Part shown: positions 1-8,026 of the stretch, one piece after another | Numbering within the stretch: position 1 is the first letter of the stretch | Layout: every line of letters begins with the position of its first letter | Assembly: GCA_947631975.1 (NCBI GenBank) | Contig: CANRNM010000009.1 | Coordinates: 1 to 32,192 of the forward strand | Reading direction: 5' to 3' | Source: an uncultured Clostridia bacterium | GTDB taxonomy: Bacteria; Bacillota; Clostridia; Lachnospirales; CAG-274 | DNA: 32,192 nucleotides | The notes under the pieces: generated by a model | Database searches by the model: none | What the model was told of the DNA's origin: nothing | Seen by the model: only the letters and a program-made list of their open reading frames with translations | Position numbers and translations under genes: made by a program

Positions 1-562
1 TTCCGGAGCGGGTAACCTTGTCTATATTTTCTATGACCTGAGCCATGACCTTATCCATTGACACAAAGTCATCTCTATTTATATTCTGCGAAATATCCAG
101 TATGCTCTGTTCTGCCTTAACAATGAGCATGTCAGAGCTTTCTCCGCCGTCATATGCCGCGGAGGAGATACCGTCGCCCGCCTTTATAAGCTTTCGGAGT
201 ATGGATTTTTCTTTTACGATATCCACATAAAACCTTGTTTTGGCTGTAGTGGGCGCAAGACTGCTGAGATTGACGAGATATTCTATGCCTCCCACCTGTT
301 CAAGCTGTCCAAGCGATTCGAGCTTATCCTTTGCCACAACAAAGTCAACGGGCTTGTTGTTGTTATAAAGGTCAACAAAAGCGCTGAATATAAGTCTGTG
401 GGCAGGACTGTAGAAATCATCCGCCGAAAGATTTTCAGCCGCTGATCTCACTCCCTCGTCATCGGGATAGAGCATACAGCCCAGCACCATCTGTTCGGCT
501 TCGTTGTCATGAGGCGGTATTCTGTTGATATATGAATTTTCATTGTTATTATCGGGCATCAT
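1..562 (-). CDS. dnaB: Replicative DNA helicase DnaB, N-terminal part (cut by window edge)
   Basis: This is the N-terminal 187 codons of the replicative helicase that unwinds DNA at the fork. Reading the minus strand from 562 gives a protein with PPHDNEAEQMVLGCML, AHRLIFSAF and a GGIEYLVNL stretch, the pattern of the DnaB N-terminal domain that packs hexamers and contacts primase. The RecA-like ATPase half lies outside the window, so completeness cannot be judged. The start is ATGATG behind AAGGAGG. The first ATG is only 4 nt from the site and the second (559) is 7 nt away, so the second may be the real start. It is absent from the ORF track because it is open at the edge. It follows rplI by about 20 nt, as in many Firmicutes, where gdpP, rplI and dnaB form one unit. 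Identification is confident. Confidence 0.93.
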   Translation of the reverse strand, partial: MMPDNNNENSYINRIPPHDNEAEQMVLGCMLYPDDEGVRSAAENLSADDFYSPAHRLIFSAFVDLYNNNKPVDFVVAKDKLESLGQLEQVGGIEYLVNLSSLAPTTAKTRFYVDIVKEKSILRKLIKAGDGISSAAYDGGESSDMLIVKAEQSILDISQNINRDDFVSMDKVMAQVIENIDKVTRSG

Positions 563-581
563 ACTGCCTCCTTAAAGTATA

Positions 582-1025
582 TTACTGCTCGGAAACCGAT
601 ATTTTAAGCTTTGCGCTCACCTGCGGATGGAGCTTTATTACAGCCTCGGAGCTGCCCACATTCTTGATAGGCTCTACGGTTATCTTTTTCTTGTCTATAT
701 CAAGATCAAACTGTTCCTTCAAAGCCGCAGAAATTTCCTTGTTCGTAACGGCGCCGAAGAGCTTGCCGTTTCCACCTACCTTGACCTTTATATCAATGGT
801 TTTGGCTTCTATCTCCGCGCAGAGCTTCTTTGCCTTTTCAAGCTCTTCCGCCGCCTTTGCCGCCTCGTCCGCTTTTTTCCTGTCAAGCTTTTTTATATTG
901 GCGTCCGTAGCCTCCACAGCCAGCTTCTTGGGTATGAGATAGTTCTTTGCATAGCCGTCGCTTGCGTTTATTGTCTGGTCTTTTTTGCCGACATTCTTAA
1001 CATCTTCCAAAAGAATTACTTTCAT
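582..1025 (-). CDS. rplI: 50S ribosomal protein L9
   Basis: L9 is a large-subunit ribosomal protein that binds 23S rRNA and helps hold reading frame. The 147-aa product begins MKVILLEDVKNVGKK and continues with a GYAKNYLIPKKLA segment, the conserved L9 N-terminal rRNA-binding motif. A long charged helix rich in K, A and E follows, and then the C-terminal domain. Length matches the family (about 148). I start at 1025 rather than the track's 1055 because GGAGGAG lies about 9 nt upstream of that ATG and L9 proteins begin MKVIL. The start lies one base past the stop of the upstream phosphodiesterase gene, so translation is probably coupled. Confidence 0.97.
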   Translation of the reverse strand: MKVILLEDVKNVGKKDQTINASDGYAKNYLIPKKLAVEATDANIKKLDRKKADEAAKAAEELEKAKKLCAEIEAKTIDIKVKVGGNGKLFGAVTNKEISAALKEQFDLDIDKKKITVEPIKNVGSSEAVIKLHPQVSAKLKISVSEQ

Positions 1026-1026
1026 A

Positions 1027-2745
1027 TTATTTTTTCTCCTCCAGATATTCTTCAATTTTTTTCTTGAGCATTTCTATGGCTTCATCTATGGTAACGCCCT
1101 CAAGCTGCGCCGCTGCGCCCGCCTGATGACCGCCGCCGCCAAGCTTTTCCATAAGCTTCTGAACATTTATCTTGCCTAAGCTTCTGGCGCTTATATTTAC
1201 GGAGCCCTCAAATTCGCAGAGCACAAAGCTTGCCTCTATGCCAAGTATATTCAAAAGCTCGTCTGCCGCCTGCGCTATGAGCAGAACGGGATTGTCGAGC
1301 TCCGCCTTGCTGTCAAGCACGGAGAGCGCCATATCCTCGTATATTATCACGGCGTTTCTTATGACGCTTGAACGCGCCATATATTCGTCAAATGAGTTCT
1401 TGAATAGTCTTCTGACAGAAACCGTGTCCGCTCCGTTCTTTTTGAGGTATGCAGCAGCCTCGAATGTCTTTATGCCCGTCTTGAAGGCAAAGTTCTTGGT
1501 GTCTACGGTTATTCCCGCAAGAAGTCCGTCTACCTCCGTTCTTGTGAGCCTTATGCCCTTTATATGCATGAGCATTTCTGTAACGAGCTCGCAGGTGGAC
1601 GAAGCGTAAGCCTCATGGTACACAAGAGAACAGTTCTCTATAGCTTCCGTAGCCTTTCTGTGGTGGTCGAGCATGACTATGCTCTTTGCTCTGTCCAGAA
1701 GCTCGGGACATTCCGTGAGGAAGGGTCTGTGCGTGTCTACGACTATAAGCAGAGTGTTGCGCTTTATAAGCTTCTGAGCCTCGTCGTTGTTTATGAATGT
1801 ATCTTCATATCTGCCGTCGTCCGAAAGTCTTTCGTAAAGCGCCTTTATGCTGCTGGTTATTTTGTTGAGCACAATATAGCACTTTTTGTCGTAGAACTTG
1901 GCTATTGCGGATATGCCCGCAGCCGCTCCCAGGCTGTCCAGATCGGGATTTTTATGTCCCATGACTATTACATCCCTTGCCGAGAGCATAAGCTCCACAA
2001 GTCCCTGTGCCTTTACTCTGGCTCTTACTCTCGAGTTTTTGTTGACTTCCTTACCGTCGCCTCCGAAGAATTGATAGCTGTCCTCCGATTCCTTTATTAC
2101 TATCTGGTTGCCGCCTCTGCCCAGAGCAAGGTCGAGAGCGCCCCTTGCATACGCCATGCTCTCGTTTACGGTATTTCCGTTCATGCCTATGCCTATGCTT
2201 AAGGTAGCGGGAACGTCGTTTCCCATGTCCAGCTTGCCAATATTTTCAACAAGTGAAAATTTATCCTCCTTAAGCTGAGCAAGAGTATCCTTGTTGAGTA
2301 CAAAAAGATATTTTCCGCTTTCGTACTTTCTTACAAATCCGCCGAGATTGTTGAAATAGTCGTTTATCTTTCTCTCGATTATGGCGCAGAAATGCGGATA
2401 TCTTATCTCATCCATAGTTTCCTGTATTTCTATGCTGTTGTCAATTATAACCATACCAATAAGAATATTGGTGCAGAGCATACCCTTGCTGTTTATATAG
2501 GGATTTTCAACGAATATTACATTTTTGCCCTCTCCGTCCGCCATGGTATAGAGGTCATAATATTTCTCGCCTATAAGCGCTCTCTGCTCGGCTTTATCCG
2601 CATCAAATTCGGGCATAAGGTCAAAGATGGTCTTTATATCTTTGAAGCCTTCGATCCACTTTTTGTATACAGAATTGTACTCAACTATGTTAAGCGTCTT
2701 ATCCAGCCCCACATAGGGGAAAGGAACGGCAATACGCTCATTCAT
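1027..2745 (-). CDS. gdpP: GdpP-like DHH/DHHA1 phosphodiesterase lacking the usual membrane anchor
   Basis: Family members hydrolyse cyclic di-AMP to pApA. In order the 572-aa protein shows a PAS-like N-terminal region, a degenerate GGDEF-like domain (around LSIGIGMNG and ARGALDLALGRGGNQ), a DHH domain (GHKNPDLDSLG, VVDTHRP, MLDHHRK) and a DHHA1 domain with GGGGHQAGAA. The DHH metal-binding motifs look intact, so catalysis is likely. Canonical GdpP is about 655 aa and opens with two transmembrane helices; those are missing here. No coding space for them exists upstream, since pheA ends at 2814. The ATG at 2745 is chosen because GAGGAG lies about 9 nt away, whereas the ATG at 2754 overlaps that site. 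The gdpP-rplI-dnaB order is the conserved Firmicutes arrangement. Confidence 0.9.
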   Translation of the reverse strand: MNERIAVPFPYVGLDKTLNIVEYNSVYKKWIEGFKDIKTIFDLMPEFDADKAEQRALIGEKYYDLYTMADGEGKNVIFVENPYINSKGMLCTNILIGMVIIDNSIEIQETMDEIRYPHFCAIIERKINDYFNNLGGFVRKYESGKYLFVLNKDTLAQLKEDKFSLVENIGKLDMGNDVPATLSIGIGMNGNTVNESMAYARGALDLALGRGGNQIVIKESEDSYQFFGGDGKEVNKNSRVRARVKAQGLVELMLSARDVIVMGHKNPDLDSLGAAAGISAIAKFYDKKCYIVLNKITSSIKALYERLSDDGRYEDTFINNDEAQKLIKRNTLLIVVDTHRPFLTECPELLDRAKSIVMLDHHRKATEAIENCSLVYHEAYASSTCELVTEMLMHIKGIRLTRTEVDGLLAGITVDTKNFAFKTGIKTFEAAAYLKKNGADTVSVRRLFKNSFDEYMARSSVIRNAVIIYEDMALSVLDSKAELDNPVLLIAQAADELLNILGIEASFVLCEFEGSVNISARSLGKINVQKLMEKLGGGGHQAGAAAQLEGVTIDEAIEMLKKKIEEYLEEKK

Positions 2746-2796
2746 AAATAACATCTCCTCTTAGTACATTTGATCTGTTTTATTGCTGAATAAATT

Positions 2797-2825
2797 ATTA
2801 TATCACATTTCTTTTATTTTTTCAA
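2797..2825 (-). promoter_or_regulatory. Promoter of the gdpP-rplI-dnaB operon
   Basis: On the minus strand TTGAAA (2825-2820) is followed by 17 nt and TATAAT (2802-2797), with a TGA just ahead of the -10 giving an extended -10 look. The -35 overlaps the last codons of pheA. Predicted transcription begins about 45 nt upstream of the gdpP start. Confidence 0.75.
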
Positions 2826-3650
2826 CCTTTTGTCTATTATTGGATAACAGCCTAGGTTCTTGCAGAATGTGGTCTTCCGCTCCAGAAGCCTTAAAGCTTC
2901 CCTTATGTCGTCGGAATTTCCGTCTACATCCAGGTCTATGACAAATACATATTCAAGCGGTCTGTTCCTCATGGGTCTTGAAAATATCTTTGACATATTT
3001 ACATCGAATATTGAAAATATATCAAGCATCTTAAGAAGCTCGCCGGGCTTGTTGGCTGTCGAAAAGCATACCGTAGCCTTATTGCCGTTTGTATAGTTTT
3101 CATTCTTTTTCTTTGAAAGCCTCACAAACTCCGTGAAGTTGTCGTTTGTGTCCTGTATGCCCTCCGCAAGCACATCCAGCCCGTAAAGCTCCGCCGCGCA
3201 CTGCGCGCCTATGCCCGCAATGTTGTTTTCGCCCTCGGCGACGGCTTTTATTGCTCCCGCAGTGGACGCCGTTGTTTCAATTTCGGCATCGGGCAAATTG
3301 GCGTTTATGAAATTTCTGCACTGCGGTATTGCGTGGGAATGGCTCATTATTTTTTTTATATCCGATAGCTTTGTACCCTTGCGGGCTATAAGACACTGCT
3401 CTATAGGCATTATAATAAGCTGCTGTATATATAGTTCCACATCAAATGTAAGACAGTCTATAGCCGCGTTCACAACGCCCTCTATCGAATTTTCTATGGC
3501 TGCTACAGCCTCGTCCGCCTCGCCCGCTTCAACCGCCTTCATGGCTTCGGCAAAGCTGTGATAAGGCACAAAAACGCTGTCCTTGGGGCTAAGAAGTCTT
3601 GCCGCCTGTTCCGTAAAGGTACCCTCGGGTCCCAGATAACCAACTTTCAT
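2814..3650 (-). CDS. pheA: Prephenate dehydratase with C-terminal ACT domain (altered signature motifs)
   Basis: The enzyme converts prephenate to phenylpyruvate in phenylalanine synthesis. The 278-aa length and layout fit a stand-alone dehydratase: GYLGPEGTFTEQAA at the start, AAIENSIEGVVNAA, a SHSHAIPQC segment, then an ACT regulatory domain from about residue 200. Two motifs differ from the family. The near-invariant Thr-Arg-Phe of the active site reads Thr-Glu-Phe (in DNFTEFVRL). The ACT-domain ESRP phenylalanine-binding motif reads FSRP. The codons ACG GAG TTT and TTT TCA AGA CCC are clear in the sequence. I start at 3650 (GGGAGA upstream) rather than at the track's 3836, whose extra 62 residues have no family match. 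Fold assignment is sure; normal activity is not. Confidence 0.88.
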   Translation of the reverse strand: MKVGYLGPEGTFTEQAARLLSPKDSVFVPYHSFAEAMKAVEAGEADEAVAAIENSIEGVVNAAIDCLTFDVELYIQQLIIMPIEQCLIARKGTKLSDIKKIMSHSHAIPQCRNFINANLPDAEIETTASTAGAIKAVAEGENNIAGIGAQCAAELYGLDVLAEGIQDTNDNFTEFVRLSKKKNENYTNGNKATVCFSTANKPGELLKMLDIFSIFDVNMSKIFSRPMRNRPLEYVFVIDLDVDGNSDDIREALRLLERKTTFCKNLGCYPIIDKRLKK

Positions 3651-3756
3651 AATTTTTCTCCCATGTATATTAAACTGATTTATATTATAATACCACAATT
3701 TTACAAGTAATACAATGTTTAATTTACGTATACAAAATAAATTTTTCATATTTACC

Positions 3757-3785
3757 TTTACAAATAAATGTGATATACTTAATAA
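3757..3785 (+). promoter_or_regulatory. Possible promoter for the methionine synthase pair
   Basis: TTTACA (3757-3762), 17 nt, then TAATAA (3780-3785), about 30 nt upstream of the first start codon. Both boxes deviate from consensus, so this is tentative. A good TATAAT (3690-3685) for the divergent pheA also lies in this 166-bp gap, but its -35 is unclear. Confidence 0.4.
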
Positions 3786-3816
3786 AATGTGTTTTAGAAT
3801 ATGCCGGAGGCAGGAT

Positions 3817-4488
3817 ATGGCGAATATAGAGAGCATAAATATAGACGAAGCCTTGAGATATATGGGCTATAAAGACAATATTGACATAGAAAATATAAGG
3901 GATATTATATGTTCCTGCGAAAAAAAGCTTCTTTCCTCTGCCGAGCCAAGATACTGCTATAAAATAGCCGATATAGAACGCTCCGACAAAATAACCGTCA
4001 AAAATACAGACCTTATGCTCGCAGGAAAGAGCATTTCAAGCCATCTTGCAGAATGTCAAAAGGTTATACTGCTTGCCGCAACGCTTTCCGACAAGGCGGA
4101 CAAGCTCATAAGTCTTATGAACGTTACGGATGTTACATCCGCGCTCATAACGGACGCTATGGCAAGCGCCATGACCGAACAGCTCTGCGACATAGCCGAG
4201 GAAGAAATAAGGCGGGAGCACGGCATAAAGCATACCACCTTCAGATTTTCGCCGGGCTACGGTGATTTCCCCATTGATATACAGAGGGATTTCATAAAGA
4301 TATTAAGCGCCGACAAAAAGATAGGACTGACCGCAAACGACAGCAATATTCTCATACCGCGCAAGTCCGTAACGGCAGTAATAGGCATATCGGATAAGCC
4401 CCTGCCCCAAAAGAAAAGAGGCTGTGCGGTATGCAGCATGAACAAAAGCTGTCAATACAAAAAGAGAGGTGCTCACTGTGGATTTTAA
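3817..4488 (+). CDS. Methionine synthase activation-domain protein (stand-alone)
   Basis: This 223-aa protein corresponds to the C-terminal AdoMet-binding reactivation domain of MetH, which reductively methylates oxidised cobalamin back to methylcobalamin. Supporting motifs are FRFSPGYGDFP, the KSVTAVIGIS strand and a cysteine-rich tail (CAVCSMNKSCQYKKRGAHCGF without its fusion partner). In E. coli this domain is fused to MetH; in Thermotoga and many Firmicutes it is a separate gene. I start at 3817 because GGAGG lies 6 nt upstream; the track's earlier start runs through AT-rich leader. The gene overlaps the start of the catalytic subunit by 11 nt, so the two are probably made together. Confidence 0.88.
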   Translation: MANIESINIDEALRYMGYKDNIDIENIRDIICSCEKKLLSSAEPRYCYKIADIERSDKITVKNTDLMLAGKSISSHLAECQKVILLAATLSDKADKLISLMNVTDVTSALITDAMASAMTEQLCDIAEEEIRREHGIKHTTFRFSPGYGDFPIDIQRDFIKILSADKKIGLTANDSNILIPRKSVTAVIGISDKPLPQKKRGCAVCSMNKSCQYKKRGAHCGF

Positions 4489-6832
4489 AAAACTGCTTGA
4501 AAAAGACTACATAATACTTGACGGCGCAATGGGTACCATGCTCCAGAAAATGGGACTTAAGCTTGGAGGGATACCCGAGCTTCTGAGTATAACAGACCCC
4601 GAAAAAATAATAAGCATACACAAGAGCTACATTGAAGCGGGCTCCGACATAGTATATGCCAACACCTTCGGAGCGAACAGATATAAGCTAAAGGATTGCA
4701 AATACAGCGTGAGCGAGGTCATACAGGCATCCGTAAAATGCGCCAAGAAGGCATGCGAAGGAACTGACACGCTCACGGCTCTTGACATAGGGCCTATAGG
4801 TCAGCTTCTGGAGCCTACGGGAACTCTCGGCTTTGAGGACGCCTACGATATATTCAAAGAACAGATACTAACCGGCAGTGATGCGGACATAATCGTGCTT
4901 GAAACAATGACGGACCTCTACGAGGTCAAGGCGGGACTGCTTGCGGCAAAGGAAAACAGCGACAAGCCCGTTATAGTAACAATGACATTTGAAGAAAACA
5001 AGAGGACGTTTACGGGCTGCTGCATACCCTCAATGGCGCTTACTCTGGAAGGACTTGGAGCGGACGCAATAGGCGTTAACTGCTCTTTGGGTCCTAAAGA
5101 GCTTATACCGATAATAGATGAGCTTTCAAAATGGACAAGGCTTCCCATCGCAGTAAAGCCTAACGCAGGACTGCCCGACCCCGTTACAAACGAATACAAT
5201 GTCGGCGCGGATGAATTTGCCGAGTATATAGCCGAAATGAACAAATACGGCATAAATCTTGTAGGGGGATGCTGCGGCACAGACCCGGAATATATAAAAG
5301 CGGCTGTAAAAGCACTTTCGGGACTTGAGCCAGTTAAAAGGGAAAAAAACATTCCCTCCGCAATATGCTCGCCCACCTCGGCGGTCGTCATAGACCAACC
5401 CAGAATAATAGGCGAAAGGATAAATCCCACGGGCAAAAGGCTATTCAAGGAAGCCCTTAAAAACAAAAATATAGAATATATACTCGGTCAGGCTGTGGAG
5501 CAGATACAGGGAGGCGCCGAAATACTCGATATTAATGTCGGTCTTCCCGATATTGACGAAAAAGAAATGATGGTTAAGGTCATAAAGGCTGTTCAGGGTA
5601 TAGCGGAAACGCCTTTGCAGATAGATTCCACAGACCCCGCAGTGTTGGAGGCTGCGCTTAGGGTCTATAACGGAAAACCGCTTGTTAACTCGGTGAACGG
5701 CGAGGATGAAAGTCTTGAAAAAATACTTCCTCTTATCAAAAAATACGGCGCGGCGGTGCTTGGACTTACTCTGGATAAAAACGGCATACCCAAAAAAGCC
5801 GATGAAAGATTTGAAATAGCAAAAAAAATAATGAACAGAGCCCTTGAATACGGCATATCTAAGGAAAATATATTCATAGACTGCCTTACTCTCACTGCCT
5901 CGGCAGAACAGGAGGCGGTTATGGAAACGCTTGACGCTCTTGAAAGAGTTAAAAAGGAATTGGGGCTTAAGACCGTTCTGGGCGTTTCAAATATTTCTTT
6001 CGGACTGCCAAACAGGGGACTTATAAACAGTACATTTCTCACTATGGCGCTCACAAAAGGTCTTGACCTCCCTATAATAAATCCCAATATGGAAGCCATG
6101 ACGGGCGCTGTGAGAGCTTACAGACTGCTTGCCTGTCATGATAAAAATTCAAGCGATTTTATAGAGCACTACGGCTCGGATGTGCATGAAACAACAGAAA
6201 AAAAGGACGCAGACTACAGCCTCGAATACGCCATAGAAAAGGGACTAAAGGAAAAGGCAAGAGAAATAACCACGGCTTTGCTTGAAAAGCATGACGCCAT
6301 GGAGATAATAAACACAATGATAATACCCGCTCTGGACAAAGCGGGCTCGGATTTTGAAACGGGCAGAATATTCCTTCCTCAGCTTATACTCTCGGCAGGA
6401 GTGGCGCAGGAGGCTTTCGACGTGCTAAAGAAAAGCATAGCATCATCGAATGAAAGCTCCGTTGAAAAAGGCAAAATTGTATTGGCGACCGTAAAGGGAG
6501 ATGTGCACGACATAGGCAAAAACATTGTAAGGGTACTGCTTGAAAACTACGGCTACAATGTTATAGACTTGGGCAAGGATGTGGCGTACGAGGAGGTATT
6601 GAGGGCTGTTAACGAAAACGACTGTCATCTCGTGGGGCTGAGCGCGCTTATGACTACAACGCTTGGCTCTATGGCTGATACAATAAAGCTTTTGAGAGAG
6701 AATAACTGCGACTGTAAAATAATGGTGGGCGGAGCCGTGCTCACACCCGAATATGCAGAAAAAATAGGCGCCGACTATTATTCAAAAGACGCAAAGCAGT
6801 CTGTGGACATAGCAAAAGAAGTACTCGGCTGA
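4478..6832 (+). CDS. metH: Cobalamin-dependent methionine synthase, catalytic subunit without activation domain
   Basis: The enzyme transfers a methyl group from methyltetrahydrofolate via cobalamin to homocysteine. The 784-aa protein has the homocysteine domain (LDGAMGTMLQ; zinc cysteines in GVNCSLGP and GGCCGTDP), the pterin-binding barrel (IGERINPTGKRLFKEAL, LDINVGLPD, QIDSTDP), a helical cap, and the cobalamin domain with GDVHDIGKNIV near residue 675 supplying the cobalt-ligating histidine. It ends right after the cobalamin domain, whereas E. coli MetH (about 1227 aa) continues into the activation domain encoded here by the preceding gene. The GTG at 4478 is preferred over the GTG at 4469 because GAGAGG sits 8 nt before it. 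A strong terminator follows. Confidence 0.94.
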   Translation: MDFKKLLEKDYIILDGAMGTMLQKMGLKLGGIPELLSITDPEKIISIHKSYIEAGSDIVYANTFGANRYKLKDCKYSVSEVIQASVKCAKKACEGTDTLTALDIGPIGQLLEPTGTLGFEDAYDIFKEQILTGSDADIIVLETMTDLYEVKAGLLAAKENSDKPVIVTMTFEENKRTFTGCCIPSMALTLEGLGADAIGVNCSLGPKELIPIIDELSKWTRLPIAVKPNAGLPDPVTNEYNVGADEFAEYIAEMNKYGINLVGGCCGTDPEYIKAAVKALSGLEPVKREKNIPSAICSPTSAVVIDQPRIIGERINPTGKRLFKEALKNKNIEYILGQAVEQIQGGAEILDINVGLPDIDEKEMMVKVIKAVQGIAETPLQIDSTDPAVLEAALRVYNGKPLVNSVNGEDESLEKILPLIKKYGAAVLGLTLDKNGIPKKADERFEIAKKIMNRALEYGISKENIFIDCLTLTASAEQEAVMETLDALERVKKELGLKTVLGVSNISFGLPNRGLINSTFLTMALTKGLDLPIINPNMEAMTGAVRAYRLLACHDKNSSDFIEHYGSDVHETTEKKDADYSLEYAIEKGLKEKAREITTALLEKHDAMEIINTMIIPALDKAGSDFETGRIFLPQLILSAGVAQEAFDVLKKSIASSNESSVEKGKIVLATVKGDVHDIGKNIVRVLLENYGYNVIDLGKDVAYEEVLRAVNENDCHLVGLSALMTTTLGSMADTIKLLRENNCDCKIMVGGAVLTPEYAEKIGADYYSKDAKQSVDIAKEVLG

Positions 6833-6835
6833 AAT

Positions 6836-6866
6836 AAAAACCCACCCGTTTTACGGGTGGGTTTTT
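6836..6866. terminator. Bidirectional terminator between metH and htrA
   Basis: AAAAA-CCCACCCG-TTTTA-CGGGTGGG-TTTTT forms a perfect 8-bp GC stem flanked by A and T tracts. It therefore works as an intrinsic terminator on both strands between the convergent genes. Confidence 0.95.
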
Positions 6867-6869
6867 ATT

Positions 6870-8009
6870 TTAGAAATTATCCGCGCTCTCGCGCATCTTT
6901 ACGGAAACTGTCTTTGTCTGACCATTCCTTACGATAGTTATATTTACAGTCTGTCCTATCTTGCACTTCTTGACAGCCGACATAAGCTGTTCGGTATTGA
7001 ATACCGGAGTGCCGTCAAACGACGTTACAAGGTCTCCCGGCTGTATATCGGCATAGCTTGCGCTTCCTCCGGGTATTATCTGTTCTATCTTAACGCCTGC
7101 CTGCGGGAGATTGTTCTGCTGAGCTATCTCCGCGGATACGCTTGTGATATATACTCCGAGGGTGGGCGTGCTCTTGCTGTTCATAAGCTCCTCTATTATG
7201 GGCTTTGCAACATCGGAGGCAATGCTGTAGCCTATGCCCTCAACGGTCGTCATAGATATTTTTGCGGTGTTTATACCTATTACCTGTCCTCTGCTGTTAA
7301 CAAGCGCGCCGCCACTGTTGCCGGGGTTTATAGCCGCATCCGTCTGCAAAACGGTAAGCTCTGTACCCTGAATATTAACATCTCTAGTCTGCGAGCTCAA
7401 TATGCCCTTTGTGGCTGTATTGCCCTCGCCCAGCGCGTTTCCTATGGCTATGACGGTTTCGCCTACCTTGACCTCCTCGGAATTTCCGAATTCGGCAACC
7501 TGAACGTTGCTTACGCCTGCCTTTGCAAGGTCGCTTAATGAAACGGATATTACCGCAAGGTCTGCGTTTGCATCCTTGCCCACAAGCTTGGCGTTTACAA
7601 GGTCGCAGTTGTTAAGCGATATGCTTACAGTTGACGAACCCGAAATAACATGGTTGTTTGTGACGATATAAGCGTTTTCGCTGTCCTTATGGAATACTAC
7701 GCCCGAGCCTGCGCCCTTGCTCTGATAAGCCATATTGAAATAGCTTATGCCTTCCGTAATGGTTGTTATACAAGCTATAGAAGGCTGTACCTTATTTATT
7801 ATCTCAACGGTATTTTTTGACGCCTCGTCCATTGTCGTTTTGACTTCTCCGTCGTTTTCGGAGGGCAGAAGCGCGACATCATCCGATACGGCAGGCTTCC
7901 TGCTGTTTTCTATCACATGCGTTGTTACGGGTATCACCGCGCCTGTGCAAAGTCCTATGACACCGCAGGCAACTACAGCCGCAGCCATTTTTTTGATATA
8001 CTTCATCAT
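6870..8009 (-). CDS. HtrA/DegP-like S1C serine protease, membrane-anchored (shorter paralogue)
   Basis: HtrA proteins are envelope quality-control proteases. The 379-aa protein has one N-terminal membrane segment (MAAAVVACGVIGLCTG), a trypsin-like domain with the full triad (TNNHVIS, the Asp in NADLAVISV, Ser in NPGNSGGALVNS), and one C-terminal PDZ domain (around GDLVTSFDGTPV). The catalytic part should face outside the cell. The start ATGATG follows GGAGGG by 9 nt. It lies 17 nt behind a longer paralogue of the same architecture, so both probably share a transcript. Which numbered HtrA of other Firmicutes each matches cannot be told from sequence reading alone. Confidence 0.92.
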   Translation of the reverse strand: MMKYIKKMAAAVVACGVIGLCTGAVIPVTTHVIENSRKPAVSDDVALLPSENDGEVKTTMDEASKNTVEIINKVQPSIACITTITEGISYFNMAYQSKGAGSGVVFHKDSENAYIVTNNHVISGSSTVSISLNNCDLVNAKLVGKDANADLAVISVSLSDLAKAGVSNVQVAEFGNSEEVKVGETVIAIGNALGEGNTATKGILSSQTRDVNIQGTELTVLQTDAAINPGNSGGALVNSRGQVIGINTAKISMTTVEGIGYSIASDVAKPIIEELMNSKSTPTLGVYITSVSAEIAQQNNLPQAGVKIEQIIPGGSASYADIQPGDLVTSFDGTPVFNTEQLMSAVKKCKIGQTVNITIVRNGQTKTVSVKMRESADNF

Positions 8010-8026
8010 TTTATATCACCCTCCTT

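Noticed and set aside
532-942. Plus-strand ORF of 136 aa over dnaB/rplI, and many similar long antisense ORFs (for example 627-1067, 1564-2202, 10313-11020, 12020-12655)
   Set aside because: They lie antisense to clearly conserved genes, have no family motifs, and are a by-product of codon bias that leaves other frames open.
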